Below, piece by piece: positions 26,768 to 37,600 of a DNA stretch of 64,000 nucleotides (within the stretch, counting starts at the first letter, position 1; the number at the start of each line of letters is the position of its first letter). The notes beneath the pieces were generated by a model. That model was not told where the DNA came from, searched no databases, and was given only the letters and a program-made list of their open reading frames with translations. The position numbers and the translations under genes are program-made. Source of the DNA: Candidatus Thorarchaeota archaeon. Its GTDB lineage: Archaea > Asgardarchaeota > Thorarchaeia > Thorarchaeales > Thorarchaeaceae. Location of the stretch: contig JAGSHN010000018.1 in the NCBI GenBank assembly GCA_029855935.1, positions 1-64,000 of the forward strand, read 5' to 3'.

Positions 26768-27801
26768 CCAAAGACCTCTCTGAAGCGTTCGAGATACTCA
26801 CGCTGGACCCGCGTCAACTTCTCCGGTATCTCTATGTGAACACGCACGAGTTGGTCGCCCTTCCGGCCATCATTCGTGTGCACGCCCTTGCCCTTCATTC
26901 TAAATAGCGTGCCATCTCGTGTACCGCGAGGAATCTTGATCTCGCTGGAACCCCACATCGTCGGGACTTGGACAGTACCGCCAAGAACTGCAATGTCAAA
27001 TGGGATGTCAATCTCGATGTACGTGTGCAGACCGCGCCGAACGAACTTCTCGTGAGACTGAACGCTGAACACTATGATGAGATCGCCCGGAGGCCCGCCA
27101 CGCGGGCCAGCATCACCCGCCCCAGAGATGCGCTGATACATCTCATCCTCTACTCCAGGCGGGATGGGAATCTCGACCTCCACGCGCTGGCTCTCCAGTC
27201 CCGTGCCTCTGCACGTGGGACAGGGTGTTGTGACAACCTCCCCCAGACCCTGACAGGTGGGACAGGTCTGCGATACCGTCAGAAAGCCGCCCATTGATTG
27301 AATGACCTGACCACGTCCTCCGCAGGTCGGACAACGCGAGGGCGACGTGCCCGGTGCCGCGCCAGTGCCCCTGCAGGTCTTGCAGGGGACACGCCGCTTG
27401 AAGGCGACCTTCTTCTTGGTACCGAAGAACGCCTCTTCAAAGGTGAGGCGGATATTCAGTCGGAGATCACGGCCACGCATTGGTCCTCTTCTTGCGCGCG
27501 GGCCGAAATCAAAGCCGCCGAAGCCTCTGAAGAACTCTCTGAAGAGTTCGGAGAAGCCGTCCATGTCTATTCTCTGGAAGTCTGCGGTGCCATATCGGTC
27601 GTAGTTGGCGCGCTTCTCCGGATCGCTTAGCACCGAGTAGGCCTCGTTTATCTTCTTGAGCTTCTCCTCGGCCTCTTTGTCGCCCGGATTCCTGTCAGGG
27701 TGGTACTCCTTGGCGAGGCGCCTGTACGCGCGCTTGATCTCCTCCTGTGTCGCATTTCGGCTGACGCCGAGAATCTCATAGTAGTCGTCATCGGAAGCCA
27801 A
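26764..27801 (-). CDS. dnaJ: Chaperone protein DnaJ (Hsp40)
   Basis: Co-chaperone that delivers unfolded proteins to DnaK and stimulates its ATPase. The 345-aa product has the J domain (about 5-70, with the HPD tripeptide in [13 protein letters not shown]), a Gly/Phe region, the zinc domain with four CxxCxGxG motifs ([32 protein letters not shown]) and the C-terminal substrate domain. The start codon is TTG 27801, 30 bases after the dnaK stop, last in the grpE-dnaK-dnaJ operon. Confidence 0.97.
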   Translation of the reverse strand: MASDDDYYEILGVSRNATQEEIKRAYRRLAKEYHPDRNPGDKEAEEKLKKINEAYSVLSDPEKRANYDRYGTADFQRIDMDGFSELFREFFRGFGGFDFGPRARRGPMRGRDLRLNIRLTFEEAFFGTKKKVAFKRRVPCKTCRGTGAAPGTSPSRCPTCGGRGQVIQSMGGFLTVSQTCPTCQGLGEVVTTPCPTCRGTGLESQRVEVEIPIPPGVEDEMYQRISGAGDAGPRGGPPGDLIIVFSVQSHEKFVRRGLHTYIEIDIPFDIAVLGGTVQVPTMWGSSEIKIPRGTRDGTLFRMKGKGVHTNDGRKGDQLVRVHIEIPEKLTRVQREYLERFREVFG

Positions 27802-27831
27802 GGAGTCTCACCCCGTCAAGATGACATCTGC

Positions 27832-29736
27832 CTACTCGTCGAGGTCCTCAAACTCGACATCGACAACATTCTCATCGTCGTCGCTGGTGGACGAGGATCC
27901 TGAACCACTGCCTGCGCCTGCCGCTGCGCCGGCCTTGCCCGGCTGACCTGTGGCCGCACCGAATCCTCCCACCTTGGAGGCATCGAAGCCAGTGGCACCC
28001 GCACCGACACTGCCATAGAGCTTCTCCGAGATTCTGAAGATGACCTGCTGGAGGTCATCGCTACCTGACTTGATCTTCTCGAAGTCGTCCTTCTCTATGG
28101 CCTCACGAAGGCTCTTGGCCTTCTCTTCAAACTCCTTTCGCAGATCCTCTGGAATCTTGTCCTTGTGGTCCCTCAGCAGCTTCTCGCCCTGGTAGATGAG
28201 ATTGTCGGCATTGTTCTTGGCCTCAATCTGGGCCTTTCTCTTGGCATCCTCCTCAGCGTACTTCTCTGCCTCCTTGACCATCCGCTGAATCTCGTCCTCT
28301 GAGAGATTCGTCGTTGCCGTGATGGTGATGGACTGTTCGTTGCCAGTCGCGAGGTCCTTTGCCGACACCTTGACAATGCCGTTCGCGTCTATGTCGAAGG
28401 TCACCTCAATCTGAGGGACTCCTCGCGGAGCAGGAGGTATGCCAACGAGCTTGAACCTACCGAGGGTCATATTGTCCTTTGCCAGCGGACGCTCTCCCTG
28501 CACGACATGGATCTCGACCTCTGTCTGATTGTCAGCAGCGGTCGTGAATATTTTCGACTTTCTTGTGGGGATGGTCGTGTTCCTTGGGATCAGTGGAGTG
28601 GCCACCCCGCCAAGGGTCTCCACGCTGAGAGTCAGCGGAGTGACGTCCAGTAGCAGGATGTCCTTCACCTCGCCTGCAAGCACACCGGCCTGCACTGCAG
28701 CGCCCAGAGCGACGCACTCATCAGGATTGATGCTCTTCTCGCCCTCCTTGCCGAACAGGTCGCGGATTAGCTTCTGAATCATCGGCATCCGCGTCGCACC
28801 GCCAACGAGCAGAATCTTGTCAATCTGCTCAGCCTCCAGCTTCGCGTCCTGGAGCGCCTGACGAATTGGTCCAACCGTCGCCTGAGCCAAGTCCTCAGTC
28901 ATCTGCTCGAATTTAGCACGCGTAAGCTCAAGGTTGATGTGCTTTGGACCGGACTCGTCGGCCGTGATGTAGGGCAGACTAATGATTGTGCGCTGCACCG
29001 TCGAGAGCTCAATCTTGGCCTGCTCTGCGGCATCCCGGATGCGCTGCATTGCAGCCAGGTCCTTCGTAATGTCAATGCCAGTATCCTTCTTGAACTCCTC
29101 GACCACCCAGTCGATTATGCGCTGGTCCCAGTCATCGCCACCAAGATGCGTGTTGCCACTCGTGGCGAGGACCTCATAGACATCCTCACCGATGTCAAGT
29201 ATAGAGACGTCGAAGGTGCCACCACCGAGGTCGTAGACCAGGACCTTCAGCTCATCCCCCTTGTCAAGGCCGTAGGCAAGAGCAGAGGCGGTGGGCTCAT
29301 TTATGATTCTCACAACATCAAGACCTGCGATTCTCCCAGCGTCCTTGGTCGCCTGACGCTGACTGTCATTGAAATACGCAGGTACTGTGATGACCGCCTT
29401 CTCAATCTTCTCCCCAAGAAACGCCTCGGCATCCTCCTTCAGCTTACGGAGAATCATCGCCGAGATCTCCTGGGGCGTATACTCCTTGTCGCCAATCTTC
29501 ACCCTGTAATTCTGGCCCATCTTCCTCTTTATCGAGCGAACTGTCCTGTCAGGCATGGACACTGCTTGTCTCTTCGCCAGCTCGCCGACGATGATCTCGC
29601 CGTGGGCAGTTATCCCCACCACTGAGGGGGTGAGATACTTGCCCTCAGCATTCGGTATCATAGTGGGCTTGCCGCCCTCCATATACGCAATTCCGCTGTT
29701 AGTCGTACCCAGGTCAATACCAACTATTCGTGCCAT
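27832..29736 (-). CDS. dnaK: Chaperone protein DnaK (Hsp70)
   Basis: ATP-dependent folding chaperone, 634 aa. The nucleotide-binding domain begins [19 protein letters not shown] and contains [15 protein letters not shown] and [12 protein letters not shown]; the substrate domain has [17 protein letters not shown]; the C-terminus is a Gly/Ser linker and acidic tail ending DVEFEDLDE, a functional equivalent of the bacterial EEVD-like tail. The start is ATG 29736, with the grpE stop two bases upstream. This Hsp70 system is of bacterial type, known to have been acquired by many archaea by transfer. Confidence 0.98.
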   Translation of the reverse strand: MARIVGIDLGTTNSGIAYMEGGKPTMIPNAEGKYLTPSVVGITAHGEIIVGELAKRQAVSMPDRTVRSIKRKMGQNYRVKIGDKEYTPQEISAMILRKLKEDAEAFLGEKIEKAVITVPAYFNDSQRQATKDAGRIAGLDVVRIINEPTASALAYGLDKGDELKVLVYDLGGGTFDVSILDIGEDVYEVLATSGNTHLGGDDWDQRIIDWVVEEFKKDTGIDITKDLAAMQRIRDAAEQAKIELSTVQRTIISLPYITADESGPKHINLELTRAKFEQMTEDLAQATVGPIRQALQDAKLEAEQIDKILLVGGATRMPMIQKLIRDLFGKEGEKSINPDECVALGAAVQAGVLAGEVKDILLLDVTPLTLSVETLGGVATPLIPRNTTIPTRKSKIFTTAADNQTEVEIHVVQGERPLAKDNMTLGRFKLVGIPPAPRGVPQIEVTFDIDANGIVKVSAKDLATGNEQSITITATTNLSEDEIQRMVKEAEKYAEEDAKRKAQIEAKNNADNLIYQGEKLLRDHKDKIPEDLRKEFEEKAKSLREAIEKDDFEKIKSGSDDLQQVIFRISEKLYGSVGAGATGFDASKVGGFGAATGQPGKAGAAAGAGSGSGSSSTSDDDENVVDVEFEDLDE

Positions 29737-29738
29737 CT

Positions 29739-30341
29739 TTACTCACCATCCCCTTCTGAGACTGTGTTCGCTTCGGAGCTGGGACTCGCACTCCCGTCAG
29801 ACTCGTGACGGTTCACACATACAAGTGCAGGTCGTAGGACCTTCTCTCGGAGCATATACCCGTGCTGATACACCTCAACGACTATGCCATCCGGCTGGTC
29901 AGGGTCATTGACCTTGTTGACCGAGTGCTGATAGTATGGATCAAATGGCTTTCCAAGAGGTTCCATCCGGCGCACGCCCTCCTGCGCGAGAAGCGTCTCC
30001 ATCTGCTGTTTTATGGCGGCCACCCCTTCTCGCGCGCCCACAGGATTGCGCTCAAAGTCGACATCAAGGGCTCGTTCGAGGTTGTCGTAGATGTCTAGTA
30101 GCTTGAGGAGTATGCCCTCGCTGGCATAGCGGCGGGACTCCTCGAACCGGGCATCCATACGCTTGCGATAGTTGTCAAAGTCGGCCTGCAGCCGCTGGAG
30201 GCGTTCAAACAGTTCGTCGGCACGTCTCCGGTGAACCTCCGCCTCACTCTCTGGCACCAGTTCAAATGCCTCCTCATTGTCCTCGTCCCCGTTGGCCGGA
30301 GTGGGCTCCAGTTTGCGGTCCTCGTCGTTCTCCTGTGACAT
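29739..30341 (-). CDS. grpE: Protein GrpE (Hsp70 nucleotide exchange factor)
   Basis: Releases ADP from DnaK. The product is 200 aa from ATG 30341 ([10 protein letters not shown]): an acidic N-terminal 40 residues, a long helix (about 42-85, [21 protein letters not shown]) and the C-terminal beta domain with the diagnostic [12 protein letters not shown] and [23 protein letters not shown]. The longest frame begins 28 codons earlier but that part is unlike GrpE and covers likely promoter sequence. First gene of the grpE-dnaK-dnaJ operon; the stop TAA is followed at once by dnaK. Confidence 0.95.
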   Translation of the reverse strand: MSQENDEDRKLEPTPANGDEDNEEAFELVPESEAEVHRRRADELFERLQRLQADFDNYRKRMDARFEESRRYASEGILLKLLDIYDNLERALDVDFERNPVGAREGVAAIKQQMETLLAQEGVRRMEPLGKPFDPYYQHSVNKVNDPDQPDGIVVEVYQHGYMLREKVLRPALVCVNRHESDGSASPSSEANTVSEGDGE

Positions 30342-30557
30342 CCTTGGCACACTCTGCCTACCTGTCTGTCCGTCTGTCAGTGATGAAACAAGCACAGAAG
30401 CCATCCAGACCGTGAAGTTGTCCACAACAGCCTATAGAGCGGCTGGCTCCCTCGGTGACTCAGAGCCGAGAATCTGAAAAACGAAGAAAAAGCTTTCGAC
30501 ACTACCAAAGCGTCACGACCGAAAACAACAAGTTGGCTCAATGAGGCCCACTATCTT

Positions 30558-31304
30558 ATGACCTTCGAAGAGGACTTCCTTCGGGCAAAGGAGATGATCG
30601 AGAGGGCGGAGAAAATCTGTGCCCTGACTGGTGCGGGCATCAGTGTAGACTCGGGTATACCAGACTTCAGGTCAGAGGGTGGTCTGTGGAGGCGCTACGA
30701 CCCTCTGGAATACGCCACATACGAGAGCTTCCTCGAAGATCCTAGCAAGTTCTGGACAATGGGCAGAGAGCTTGCAAGAGTCATCCTTGATGCAAAGCCG
30801 AATGACGCGCACCTTGCCCTTGCCGAGCTTGAGAGACGTGGCAAGCTGATAGGAATCATCACACAGAACATCGACAATCTGCATCAAGCGGCGGGCAGCA
30901 AGAAGGTCATAGAGCTTCACGGGAACTATCTGAGGGCGTACTGTATGAAGTGTGGGAAGGTCTACGTGGGGGAGGAGGTCCACAGAAGAGTTGTGAATGG
31001 TGAGATCCCACCACACTGCGATGCCTGCGGCGGCGTTCTCAAGTCCGAATCGATTCTCTTCGGTGAGCCGCTTCCTGAGAAGGCGATGTCCGAGGCTATA
31101 GAGCTGTGCAGGAAGACCGACCTGATGCTCGTTGTCGGGACCAGCCTGACAGTCTATCCGGCCGCGTATCTTCCACAGCTGGCGAAGGACCACGGTGCCA
31201 AGGTGATCATCATCAATCTCCACGGTGGCAACCGTGATGGCGTTGCTGACATCGTCTTAGAGGGGAGAGCCTCGGTCATCTTGCCACAGCTTGTCGACAG
31301 CTAA
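30558..31304 (+). CDS. NAD-dependent protein deacylase, Sir2 family
   Basis: A sirtuin of 248 aa that removes acyl groups from lysines using NAD. Motifs: ALTGAGISVDSGIPDFRS (NAD binding, about 22-39), TQNIDNLHQAAGS, catalytic His in ELHGNYL, zinc Cys pairs CMKCGKVY and CDACGG, ILFGEPLP and VVGTSLTVYPAA. In archaea sirtuins can act on chromatin proteins such as Alba, but no target can be assigned here. The start is ATG 30558; divergent from the grpE operon. Confidence 0.96.
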   Translation: MTFEEDFLRAKEMIERAEKICALTGAGISVDSGIPDFRSEGGLWRRYDPLEYATYESFLEDPSKFWTMGRELARVILDAKPNDAHLALAELERRGKLIGIITQNIDNLHQAAGSKKVIELHGNYLRAYCMKCGKVYVGEEVHRRVVNGEIPPHCDACGGVLKSESILFGEPLPEKAMSEAIELCRKTDLMLVVGTSLTVYPAAYLPQLAKDHGAKVIIINLHGGNRDGVADIVLEGRASVILPQLVDS

Positions 31305-31362
31305 GATACGCGCGGATTTCAAGGGTACATAGACGCGCTGCACGCCGACTGGACAGGCATCC

Positions 31363-31692
31363 CTATGCTGCCGGGAAAAAGACCCATGAGTACACTGCCA
31401 GAATACCAGGCATCAGGAGCACGCCGAAGAAGATTGTGACCAGGCCTAGATAGTGCTGGTTGTGGTCAATGAGCCAGAGACCCAGATACGAGTAACCGTA
31501 CGATATGACACAGGCCGTGAATCCGAGGACAATCACAGGCAGGAGCGGAAAGGCAACGGCAAGGAAGCCCCCGGCATGGGTCCATAGTAGACCGATGTTC
31601 AAAATCACGAAAAAACCTCTCACGACGAGATAGTCCAGAATCGAGATAATGAGTCCGACTTGCGAGAATGTCAGACGTGCCGATAGGCTCAT
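31363..31692 (-). CDS. Small membrane protein, unknown function
   Basis: Not recognised. A 109-aa hydrophobic protein with about three transmembrane segments (near 10-30, 43-67 and 79-102, GLVTIFFGVLLMPGILAVYS). The start is ATG 31692, preceded by GAGGT at six bases; a GTG two codons earlier (31698) is in frame. It converges on the sir2 gene, with a 58-base gap holding nothing recognisable. Confidence 0.75.
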   Translation of the reverse strand: MSLSARLTFSQVGLIISILDYLVVRGFFVILNIGLLWTHAGGFLAVAFPLLPVIVLGFTACVISYGYSYLGLWLIDHNQHYLGLVTIFFGVLLMPGILAVYSWVFFPAA

Positions 31693-31818
31693 GGTCACAC
31701 CTCAGCGCACTGGAACTCTGCAGTGCGGGTATTTATCCTCTCCGAGGCCTTGTCGGCCGGAACTGGGGACGGGAGTAAGTGAAAACAACTATAGGCACTC
31801 GGGAGTTGGCGTTAGGAG

Positions 31819-32781
31819 ATGATGGACATCACGTGGACGGTATCCTCAATGGCGCAGCTGGCAGTGCTACTTGAGGTCAGTGCGCCGAAGCCCGGAAACG
31901 TTAACAGGGGAGCAGATTTCTCTGACACCGGATACAGACACTTTCTGGCCAGCGCGGCTCTAATGGGTGAGGGTATCTACACAGCGGCACAGAGAGGAGT
32001 AGCAGTTTCGCGCGGAGAGCTCTCTGCGTCTGATGTCCGGGCGGGACAGACTATCCTCGACATAACGAAAGCGGTCTGCGGCGGGATTGTCTCCAAGAAC
32101 ACCGTGTTCGGGACGGTTCTGCTGTACGTTCCTCTTGCAGTCGCAATGGCCGCCACTATCGAACGCAACTGCGGTGTGGATCCTGAGGCGGTGTCAACGA
32201 CTGTGGACACCATACTGTCTGCGACGACCGTGCAGGACACTCTGGACCTCTTTGTGGCCCTTCGCCTCGTTGCCCCCAGAGGCGAGATGAACAAACAGGT
32301 GCCAGATTGGAGCGATCACCACGACAGGTATGACATCTACAACCCGGAAGTATTCGAGAACATAACTACGGACAGGCTGACGCTGGACCGCCTGTTGAGA
32401 GAGTCCTCATCAGTGGACAGGATCTGTCGCGAACTCTCAACCAGATACCGTACCGTCCTGTTCGAAATTGTGCCAAGGCTCAGGGAGCGCATGTCCGGCG
32501 TTGACAACGCAGAGGAGGCAATCGTGGACGTATTCCTCTGGCAGCTGGCCCGGGAACCGGACTGGCATATCGTCCGACGAGCGGGACTTGAGCAGGCACA
32601 GGAGGTAACACGGAGAGCAGCTCAGATAGTTGAGGGAGAAGGGACTGCGCTCGACAGTCTGAGAAGACTTGATGCCCTTCTCAGAAGCAATGGGAACCTC
32701 CTCAATCCGGGCACCACGGCCGACTTGGTGTCGGCTGGTGTCTTCTACAGGCTCGTAGAACTCGCTCTCAACAACCAGTAG
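31819..32781 (+). CDS. Triphosphoribosyl-dephospho-CoA synthase family protein (CitG/MdcB-like)
   Basis: The 320-aa product matches the family that transfers a triphosphoribosyl group from ATP to dephospho-CoA, a prosthetic-group precursor in citrate and malonate lyases: ASAPKPGNVNRG-like segment (about 19-28), FSDTGYRHFLASAALMGEG, KAVCGGIVSKNTVFGTVLLY and LRLVAPRGEMNK. Archaeal members occur without citrate lyase genes, as here, and may act in another ribosyl-phosphate transfer, so only the family is certain. The start is ATG 31819 (a second ATG follows at once). Confidence 0.85.
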   Translation: MMDITWTVSSMAQLAVLLEVSAPKPGNVNRGADFSDTGYRHFLASAALMGEGIYTAAQRGVAVSRGELSASDVRAGQTILDITKAVCGGIVSKNTVFGTVLLYVPLAVAMAATIERNCGVDPEAVSTTVDTILSATTVQDTLDLFVALRLVAPRGEMNKQVPDWSDHHDRYDIYNPEVFENITTDRLTLDRLLRESSSVDRICRELSTRYRTVLFEIVPRLRERMSGVDNAEEAIVDVFLWQLAREPDWHIVRRAGLEQAQEVTRRAAQIVEGEGTALDSLRRLDALLRSNGNLLNPGTTADLVSAGVFYRLVELALNNQ

Positions 32782-32790
32782 ACCGCACAA

Positions 32791-32985
32791 TCAGCCGAGA
32801 AGACCCGAAAAGATTATGGCGGCCATGGCGAAGAGTAGCAGACCAGTGGGTATCAGCATTATCTTCCCCTCCATACGTCTTGCCTGTCGGACCTCATTCC
32901 GGGGACCAAAGTAGTAGGCGAGGAGGAGAACAGCACCCAGTACCGCAATCGTTACAGCAAGCGCTTCGTGAGCCACGTGATACAC
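32791..32985 (-). CDS. Two-helix small membrane protein, unknown function
   Basis: Not recognised. A 64-aa protein with two hydrophobic helices (about 8-26, LAVTIAVLGAVLLLAYYFG; about 43-63, IMLIPTGLLLFAMAAIIFSG) separated by a basic loop with RRMEGK. The start is ATG 32985. It converges on the CitG-like gene with a 9-base gap and lies downstream of the winged-helix gene on the same strand, so the two could be co-transcribed. Confidence 0.7.
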   Translation of the reverse strand: MYHVAHEALAVTIAVLGAVLLLAYYFGPRNEVRQARRMEGKIMLIPTGLLLFAMAAIIFSGLLG

Positions 32986-33063
32986 TCCTCTTGGTTGGGT
33001 CGATGTCTCCTCACGCTTGCCCGGGGAGAAAAGAGTTACGAAAGAAGAGATGACACAGGGGCC

Positions 33064-33339
33064 TCACATCAAGACCTGTCTGAAGACGTGCTCGTACTTC
33101 ATCCTGAGCTCTCTGGCTCGCTCCGCGTCGACGTAGTAGAGCGGCTGCCTCATGTCCTGCAGATTGGGTACCTTGTGGCACAGCTTATGACGGACCAGTT
33201 TGCGGAGCGCAAAAGAGACCGTCCTAGGAGCCAAGTCTACCTTCTCAGAGATGTCCTTGGGAGTCATCGGACCATCTATTTGAAGCCTGTGAAGAACGAT
33301 TATCGCACTTCGAGGAAGCTCCAATGACACCGTTACCAC
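33064..33339 (-). CDS. Winged-helix transcriptional regulator
   Basis: A 91-aa MarR/ArsR-like winged-helix protein: LPRSAIIVLHRLQIDGPMTP (helices 1-2), KDISEKVDLAPRTVSFALRKL (helix-turn-helix, about 27-48) and a wing around KLCHKVPNLQDMRQPLYYV. There are no metal-binding Cys. The start is GTG 33339. A perfect 12-bp palindrome nine bases upstream (33348-33359) overlaps the predicted transcription start, which suggests autorepression; the divergent 2-hydroxyacid dehydrogenase uses the same TATA region and may also be controlled. Confidence 0.85.
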   Translation of the reverse strand: MVTVSLELPRSAIIVLHRLQIDGPMTPKDISEKVDLAPRTVSFALRKLVRHKLCHKVPNLQDMRQPLYYVDAERARELRMKYEHVFRQVLM

Positions 33340-33347
33340 CCGTTGTT

Positions 33348-33359
33348 CTGGGTACCCAG
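33348..33359. promoter_or_regulatory. 12-bp perfect palindrome, likely operator of the winged-helix regulator
   Basis: CTGGGTACCCAG equals its reverse complement. A wider imperfect repeat surrounds it (GTTCT at 33345 and AGAAC near 33368). It lies just after the TATA element on the minus strand and before the GTG of the regulator, where a bound dimer would block transcription initiation. Confidence 0.55.
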
Positions 33360-33382
33360 CCCAAGAACTATTCCTCCTACGC

Positions 33383-33392
33383 GTTATTTAAG
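33383..33392. promoter_or_regulatory. TATA element between the winged-helix and 2-hydroxyacid dehydrogenase genes
   Basis: GTTATTTAAG reads CTTAAATAAC on the minus strand. The minus-strand start site would fall near 33361, next to the palindrome; the plus-strand start near 33414 would give the dehydrogenase a leader of about 70 bases. Confidence 0.4.
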
Positions 33393-33482
33393 CGCTGCCG
33401 TTGACGCACACGGCGGCGATGGGTTGAAATCGCTCAACCTGCTGACCAGACAAGGGCGGAGCAGCAAACAGGAGGCCACGAA

Positions 33483-34472
33483 ATGGCGTCAAGAGTGTTT
33501 GTCACACGAGAGATTCCCGGGACAGGACTGCAGATGATAGGCCAGCATTTCGATGTCTCAGTCTGGCCACACGAGAGACCTCCTACAAGCGAGGAGATCG
33601 TCTCAGCGGCCCAAGGATGCGAGGGCCTCGTCACCCTCCTGTCAGACAACATCGACAGCGGAGTCATCGATGCTCTCCCCAGGCTGAGGGCCATCTCCCA
33701 GTATGCCGTCGGATACGACAACATCGATGTGGAGTATGCGACCAAGAGAGGCATAATCGTAACGAACACTCCGGGGGTGCTGACGGAGACCACAGCAGAC
33801 TTGGCGTGGGCGCTTCTGCTGGCGGCGTCACGCAGAGTCGTGGAGGCTGACAGATACGTCAGAGCCGGAGAGTGGCGAGTGGCGTGGGGGCCCACTCTCC
33901 TTCTGGGGCGGGACGTCTATGGAGCCACCCTAGGCATCGTGGGTATGGGCCGCATCGGGTTTGCCGTGGGAAGGCGCGCAACGGGGTTCAACATGAGAGT
34001 CCTCTACACGTCCCGTTCGGACACCAAGATCACACGCCGTGCGGAGAATGAACTTGGGGCGAAACGTGTGGATCTCGACACGCTGCTGCGCGAGTCTGAC
34101 TTTGTGTCACTGCACGTCCCCCTCACCCCCCGGACAAGACACCTGATAGGTAAGAGGGAGCTCGGCCTGATGAAGCCAACGGCAGTCTTGGTAAACACAT
34201 CTAGGGGGGCCGTCGTCGACGAGAGAGAACTCGCCCGCGCACTCTCTGAGAGAAGAATTCGTGCAGCAGGACTAGATGTCTTTGAGAGAGAGCCGATCCC
34301 GTTGGACAGCCCCCTCCTTGGACTGGACAACGTTGTTATCGTGCCCCACATCGGGAGCGCGAGCGTCGAGACCAGGTCGAAGATGGCACAGATCTGCGCT
34401 GAGAATCTCATCGCGGCGCTCTCGGGTCAGAGACCCAAGTACGCTGTCAATCCTGAGGTCTTCGAGAGATAA
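33483..34472 (+). CDS. D-isomer-specific 2-hydroxyacid dehydrogenase (glyoxylate reductase-like)
   Basis: NAD(P)-dependent reduction of 2-oxoacids such as glyoxylate or hydroxypyruvate. The 329-aa product has the nucleotide-binding motif [19 protein letters not shown] (about 149-167), catalytic Arg in [17 protein letters not shown] (about 238-254), Glu in GLDVFEREP and His in [11 protein letters not shown]. Length and motifs fit the glyoxylate/phosphoglycerate reductase group; 3-phosphoglycerate dehydrogenase is less likely because there is no ACT domain. The start is ATG 33483. Confidence 0.95.
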   Translation: MASRVFVTREIPGTGLQMIGQHFDVSVWPHERPPTSEEIVSAAQGCEGLVTLLSDNIDSGVIDALPRLRAISQYAVGYDNIDVEYATKRGIIVTNTPGVLTETTADLAWALLLAASRRVVEADRYVRAGEWRVAWGPTLLLGRDVYGATLGIVGMGRIGFAVGRRATGFNMRVLYTSRSDTKITRRAENELGAKRVDLDTLLRESDFVSLHVPLTPRTRHLIGKRELGLMKPTAVLVNTSRGAVVDERELARALSERRIRAAGLDVFEREPIPLDSPLLGLDNVVIVPHIGSASVETRSKMAQICAENLIAALSGQRPKYAVNPEVFER

Positions 34473-34649
34473 CTGGTTCCGGTAATTGTACGCGACCGCA
34501 CCATTCTGAGACTGCTCGACCATAGTATGAGGCAGCCGTCTCACCAAGTCTCCGTTGCGCAGCCGGGGAATTGCTATGGTCTACGGATGAGGTGAACTGG
34601 AGCCCACTCCCGACTGCTCAGGAGAGGTGAGAGAAAAAGAAAGGGTGTG

Positions 34650-34665
34650 GGGGACTTTCGTCCCC
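34650..34665 (-). terminator. Terminator of the 1607-aa subtilase gene
   Basis: GGGGAC (34650-34655) and GTCCCC (34660-34665) form a perfect 6-bp stem with a TTTC loop, 15 bases beyond the stop codon. On the minus strand it is followed by CCCTTTCTTTTTCTCTC. Confidence 0.55.
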
Positions 34666-34680
34666 GCTATGCTACCACGC

Positions 34681-37600
34681 CTATCGCTTCTTGATCAGGA
34701 ACAGGATCAAGATGACGACGACACCGACGCCGATACCGCCGAGCAGTCCAATGATCAGCGGATCGATACCCGGTGCGGGTGGCGGTGTAGTCGTGGTGGT
34801 TGTAGTCGTGGTGGTTGTGGTCGTGGTTGTCGGAATCGTGGTGGTTGTCGGCGTGTATCCACCAGCAGTGAAGCTGCTGGAGTACGCCACGTCGGACAGA
34901 CCCATCCAGTAGTCGCCCTGACCCGCAGTCGGGTTGACGGCCGGATCGTTGTCATAGACCCTGACCCTGACCACGTACGTGCTGAGGTGCTCGAACGGGG
35001 TGCTGTCCCAGACGTAGAACGTCTGAGTCAGATTGACGGCCAGCAGCTGGTACGTCTCACCACCGTCCTTCGAGACAGACACCTCGAAGTACAGGTCGTC
35101 ACCTGTGTTCCTGTCGTAGGCGTCCCAGGTGATGTTGACAAGGTTGCCAGTGATATGGGTCTGGACGTTCGACACGTCGGGTGCGAAGAAGTTCGCAAAG
35201 GTCAGTGACGCGTAGTTGATGTCGAACGCGATGTTGGTCTGAGTGAGAGCGCTGATCTGGACGGAGAACGTACCGTTCTTGAGGAACTGGTAGGTGTCGT
35301 AGGTGACACTCCGCCCAGTCTTGACTATGTCAGTACCAACACGAGTGTCGACAGTCAGCTTGTACTGACCAGTTGACAGGTCGTAGTCGAAGATACCGAC
35401 CATTATCGCACCGTCGTGGTCTGCAACGAACGAGCCGTGCTCGGGCTTGTTGCCAGTAGCCATCTGGCTACCGAGCAGGTTGTTCGCGTATGACCACGTG
35501 CTGTTGTCGGAGTCAGCCCACCAGGCCATGATGTCACAGTCACCATTGGTGAAGTCAACGGTCACTCTCACGGTGTCGCCAGCCTTGATGCCCTCGACCC
35601 TCTCCCAGGCAAACTGATCCAGCTGGATTGTGCCCGAGAATGGGTTATAGTTCGAGTCGGGGACGACAAGGTCGCCGATGTGTTGGTAGTAAACACCTGA
35701 CAGGAACGACACGGTGGTCTGTACCACCTCGTACTCAGGCATGTTTGGCAGATTGAACTGTGGGAATGTGGCGTTGACCACAGCGTGGTCACCAACAATG
35801 GTGTCGCCATCCGTTATTGGCACTGGGCTGGTCACGTCGTTGGCCGTGTAGGTGAAGATCAGATCACCCGCGCCACCAGTCAGCTGCTCGTAGACCATGA
35901 CCTCCAGCGTGTAGTTGACCGGCAGCATCACCGTGCCGTTCAGCCGGTTGGGATGCACGAAGATGTAGTAGTAGCCCACCGGACTGGTCATGTCGCTGAG
36001 GTCAGCGATCAGAGCTGTGCTGGTCGGTGTCAAGGCGTCGCTCGTCGCAATGGCCGCGCCCGTGGTGCTAAGGACCTCGACATGCATGTCGTTGCCAGTG
36101 TCAGCCCACTCAACGCGGACACCGAGGTATCCGGCCGTGTCGTACGGGTTGTAGACGACAAAGCTGCGGAAGTCCCAGTCGTCCGGATCGCTGTCCATGC
36201 ATCCGTAGACAGGGCTGTCGTATGGTGTCAGCTCAGCACCGAATCCGTTGACAACAGTGTTGACGTCGGTCACATTGGCGCTGAGGTTGGCCACGACCAT
36301 GTAGCTGTAGGGCAGCCTGAGAGAGTAGCCACCCTTGGCCAAGTTGATGTAGCCCTGGTGGATGCCAGCCTCGGCATCGTTAGGCACTGTCAGCGTGAAG
36401 TTCAGGCTGTTGTCAGTGCCTGGTGCCTGAATGGAGATCTCGGACGATGATACCTCCTCCCAGAAGATCACCGTCACGGTGAAGTTGTGGCCGGTTGCAT
36501 TCAGGTCCTCATCGAACACTGGGTCGTGAATGACCAGTGTCATGTTTCCGCTGAGTGCCGCAGCCAAGCTGGACCCGCTGACTGCAAATGGCATCATGTT
36601 GGTCGCGCTTGGGTCACTTGCGCTGGTGAGCCTGTGCAGCTCATTGCCGTCGGTGCCGTTCCAGAGGTTCGGATATCCGTCCGTGACGTTGTTGTCCTCC
36701 CAGTCATAGAGGAACATCCACGGCTCGGCTCCAGCGACCTCTGCGCTGTCAAATGCCACGCCAATTGTGACATAGCTGTAGGTTCCCATGTCTGTGTCGT
36801 AGACAGATGGCGTCAGCTGGTCACGCAGGTTGTAGAAGCCATAGGCCATGTCACCACTGACGTTTGCGTCAGTGTACCAGAAGGTTGTGTTCTCGAAGGT
36901 GTAGCGCTTTGCCATCTTGTAGTGCGTGGCACTGCTCACCCAGCCAGTACCATCGTCCAGCGTGCTGAAGAAGTCGCCGTAGATCTTCTGATGCACGGTG
37001 ACAGTTGCTCCAGGCCATACCTGGCCGAAGAAGACAGAGCCTTCCCACAGGTTGGTCGGATATGCGACTTCGGAGTTGTTCACAAACACGCCGAGGTAAG
37101 AACTAGGCAACACACCCCAGTAGTCCCACGCGTCCTGCATGAGAGCAGCGTGGTTCGCGAACGAGTCAGTGGAGTATGACACCCAGCCGTTGTTGTTTAC
37201 GGCGAAGTCGATCGCCTTTGCGGCGTTTATCCTTCCGAAGCCCTGTGTTGCAGGATCATAGCCGAGGTCGTCCGCAGTCTGCTGCAGTATCATCTTGGCC
37301 TGTGGTCCGGTGATTCCAGATGCCGCCTCGTAGAGGAGTGCAGCAACACCAGCTGCCACGGGAGCAGCCTGGCTGGTACCCGCGAAGAGGGTGTACTGCA
37401 TGTCATAGCCAGCCGTCTTGTCCCACCACTGACCAGCAGACCAGAACTGCGCGCAGTACGGAGCGTACCACGGGACTGCCGCGTAGCCGGCAAGGCCTGG
37501 TGCAAGCACGTCAGGCTTCACGTAGCCAGACACCAGCGGACCCTTGCTTGTGAAGCTGGCAATACCCTCGTAGGGCTGCGTTGGACCGTAGAGGTACTCC

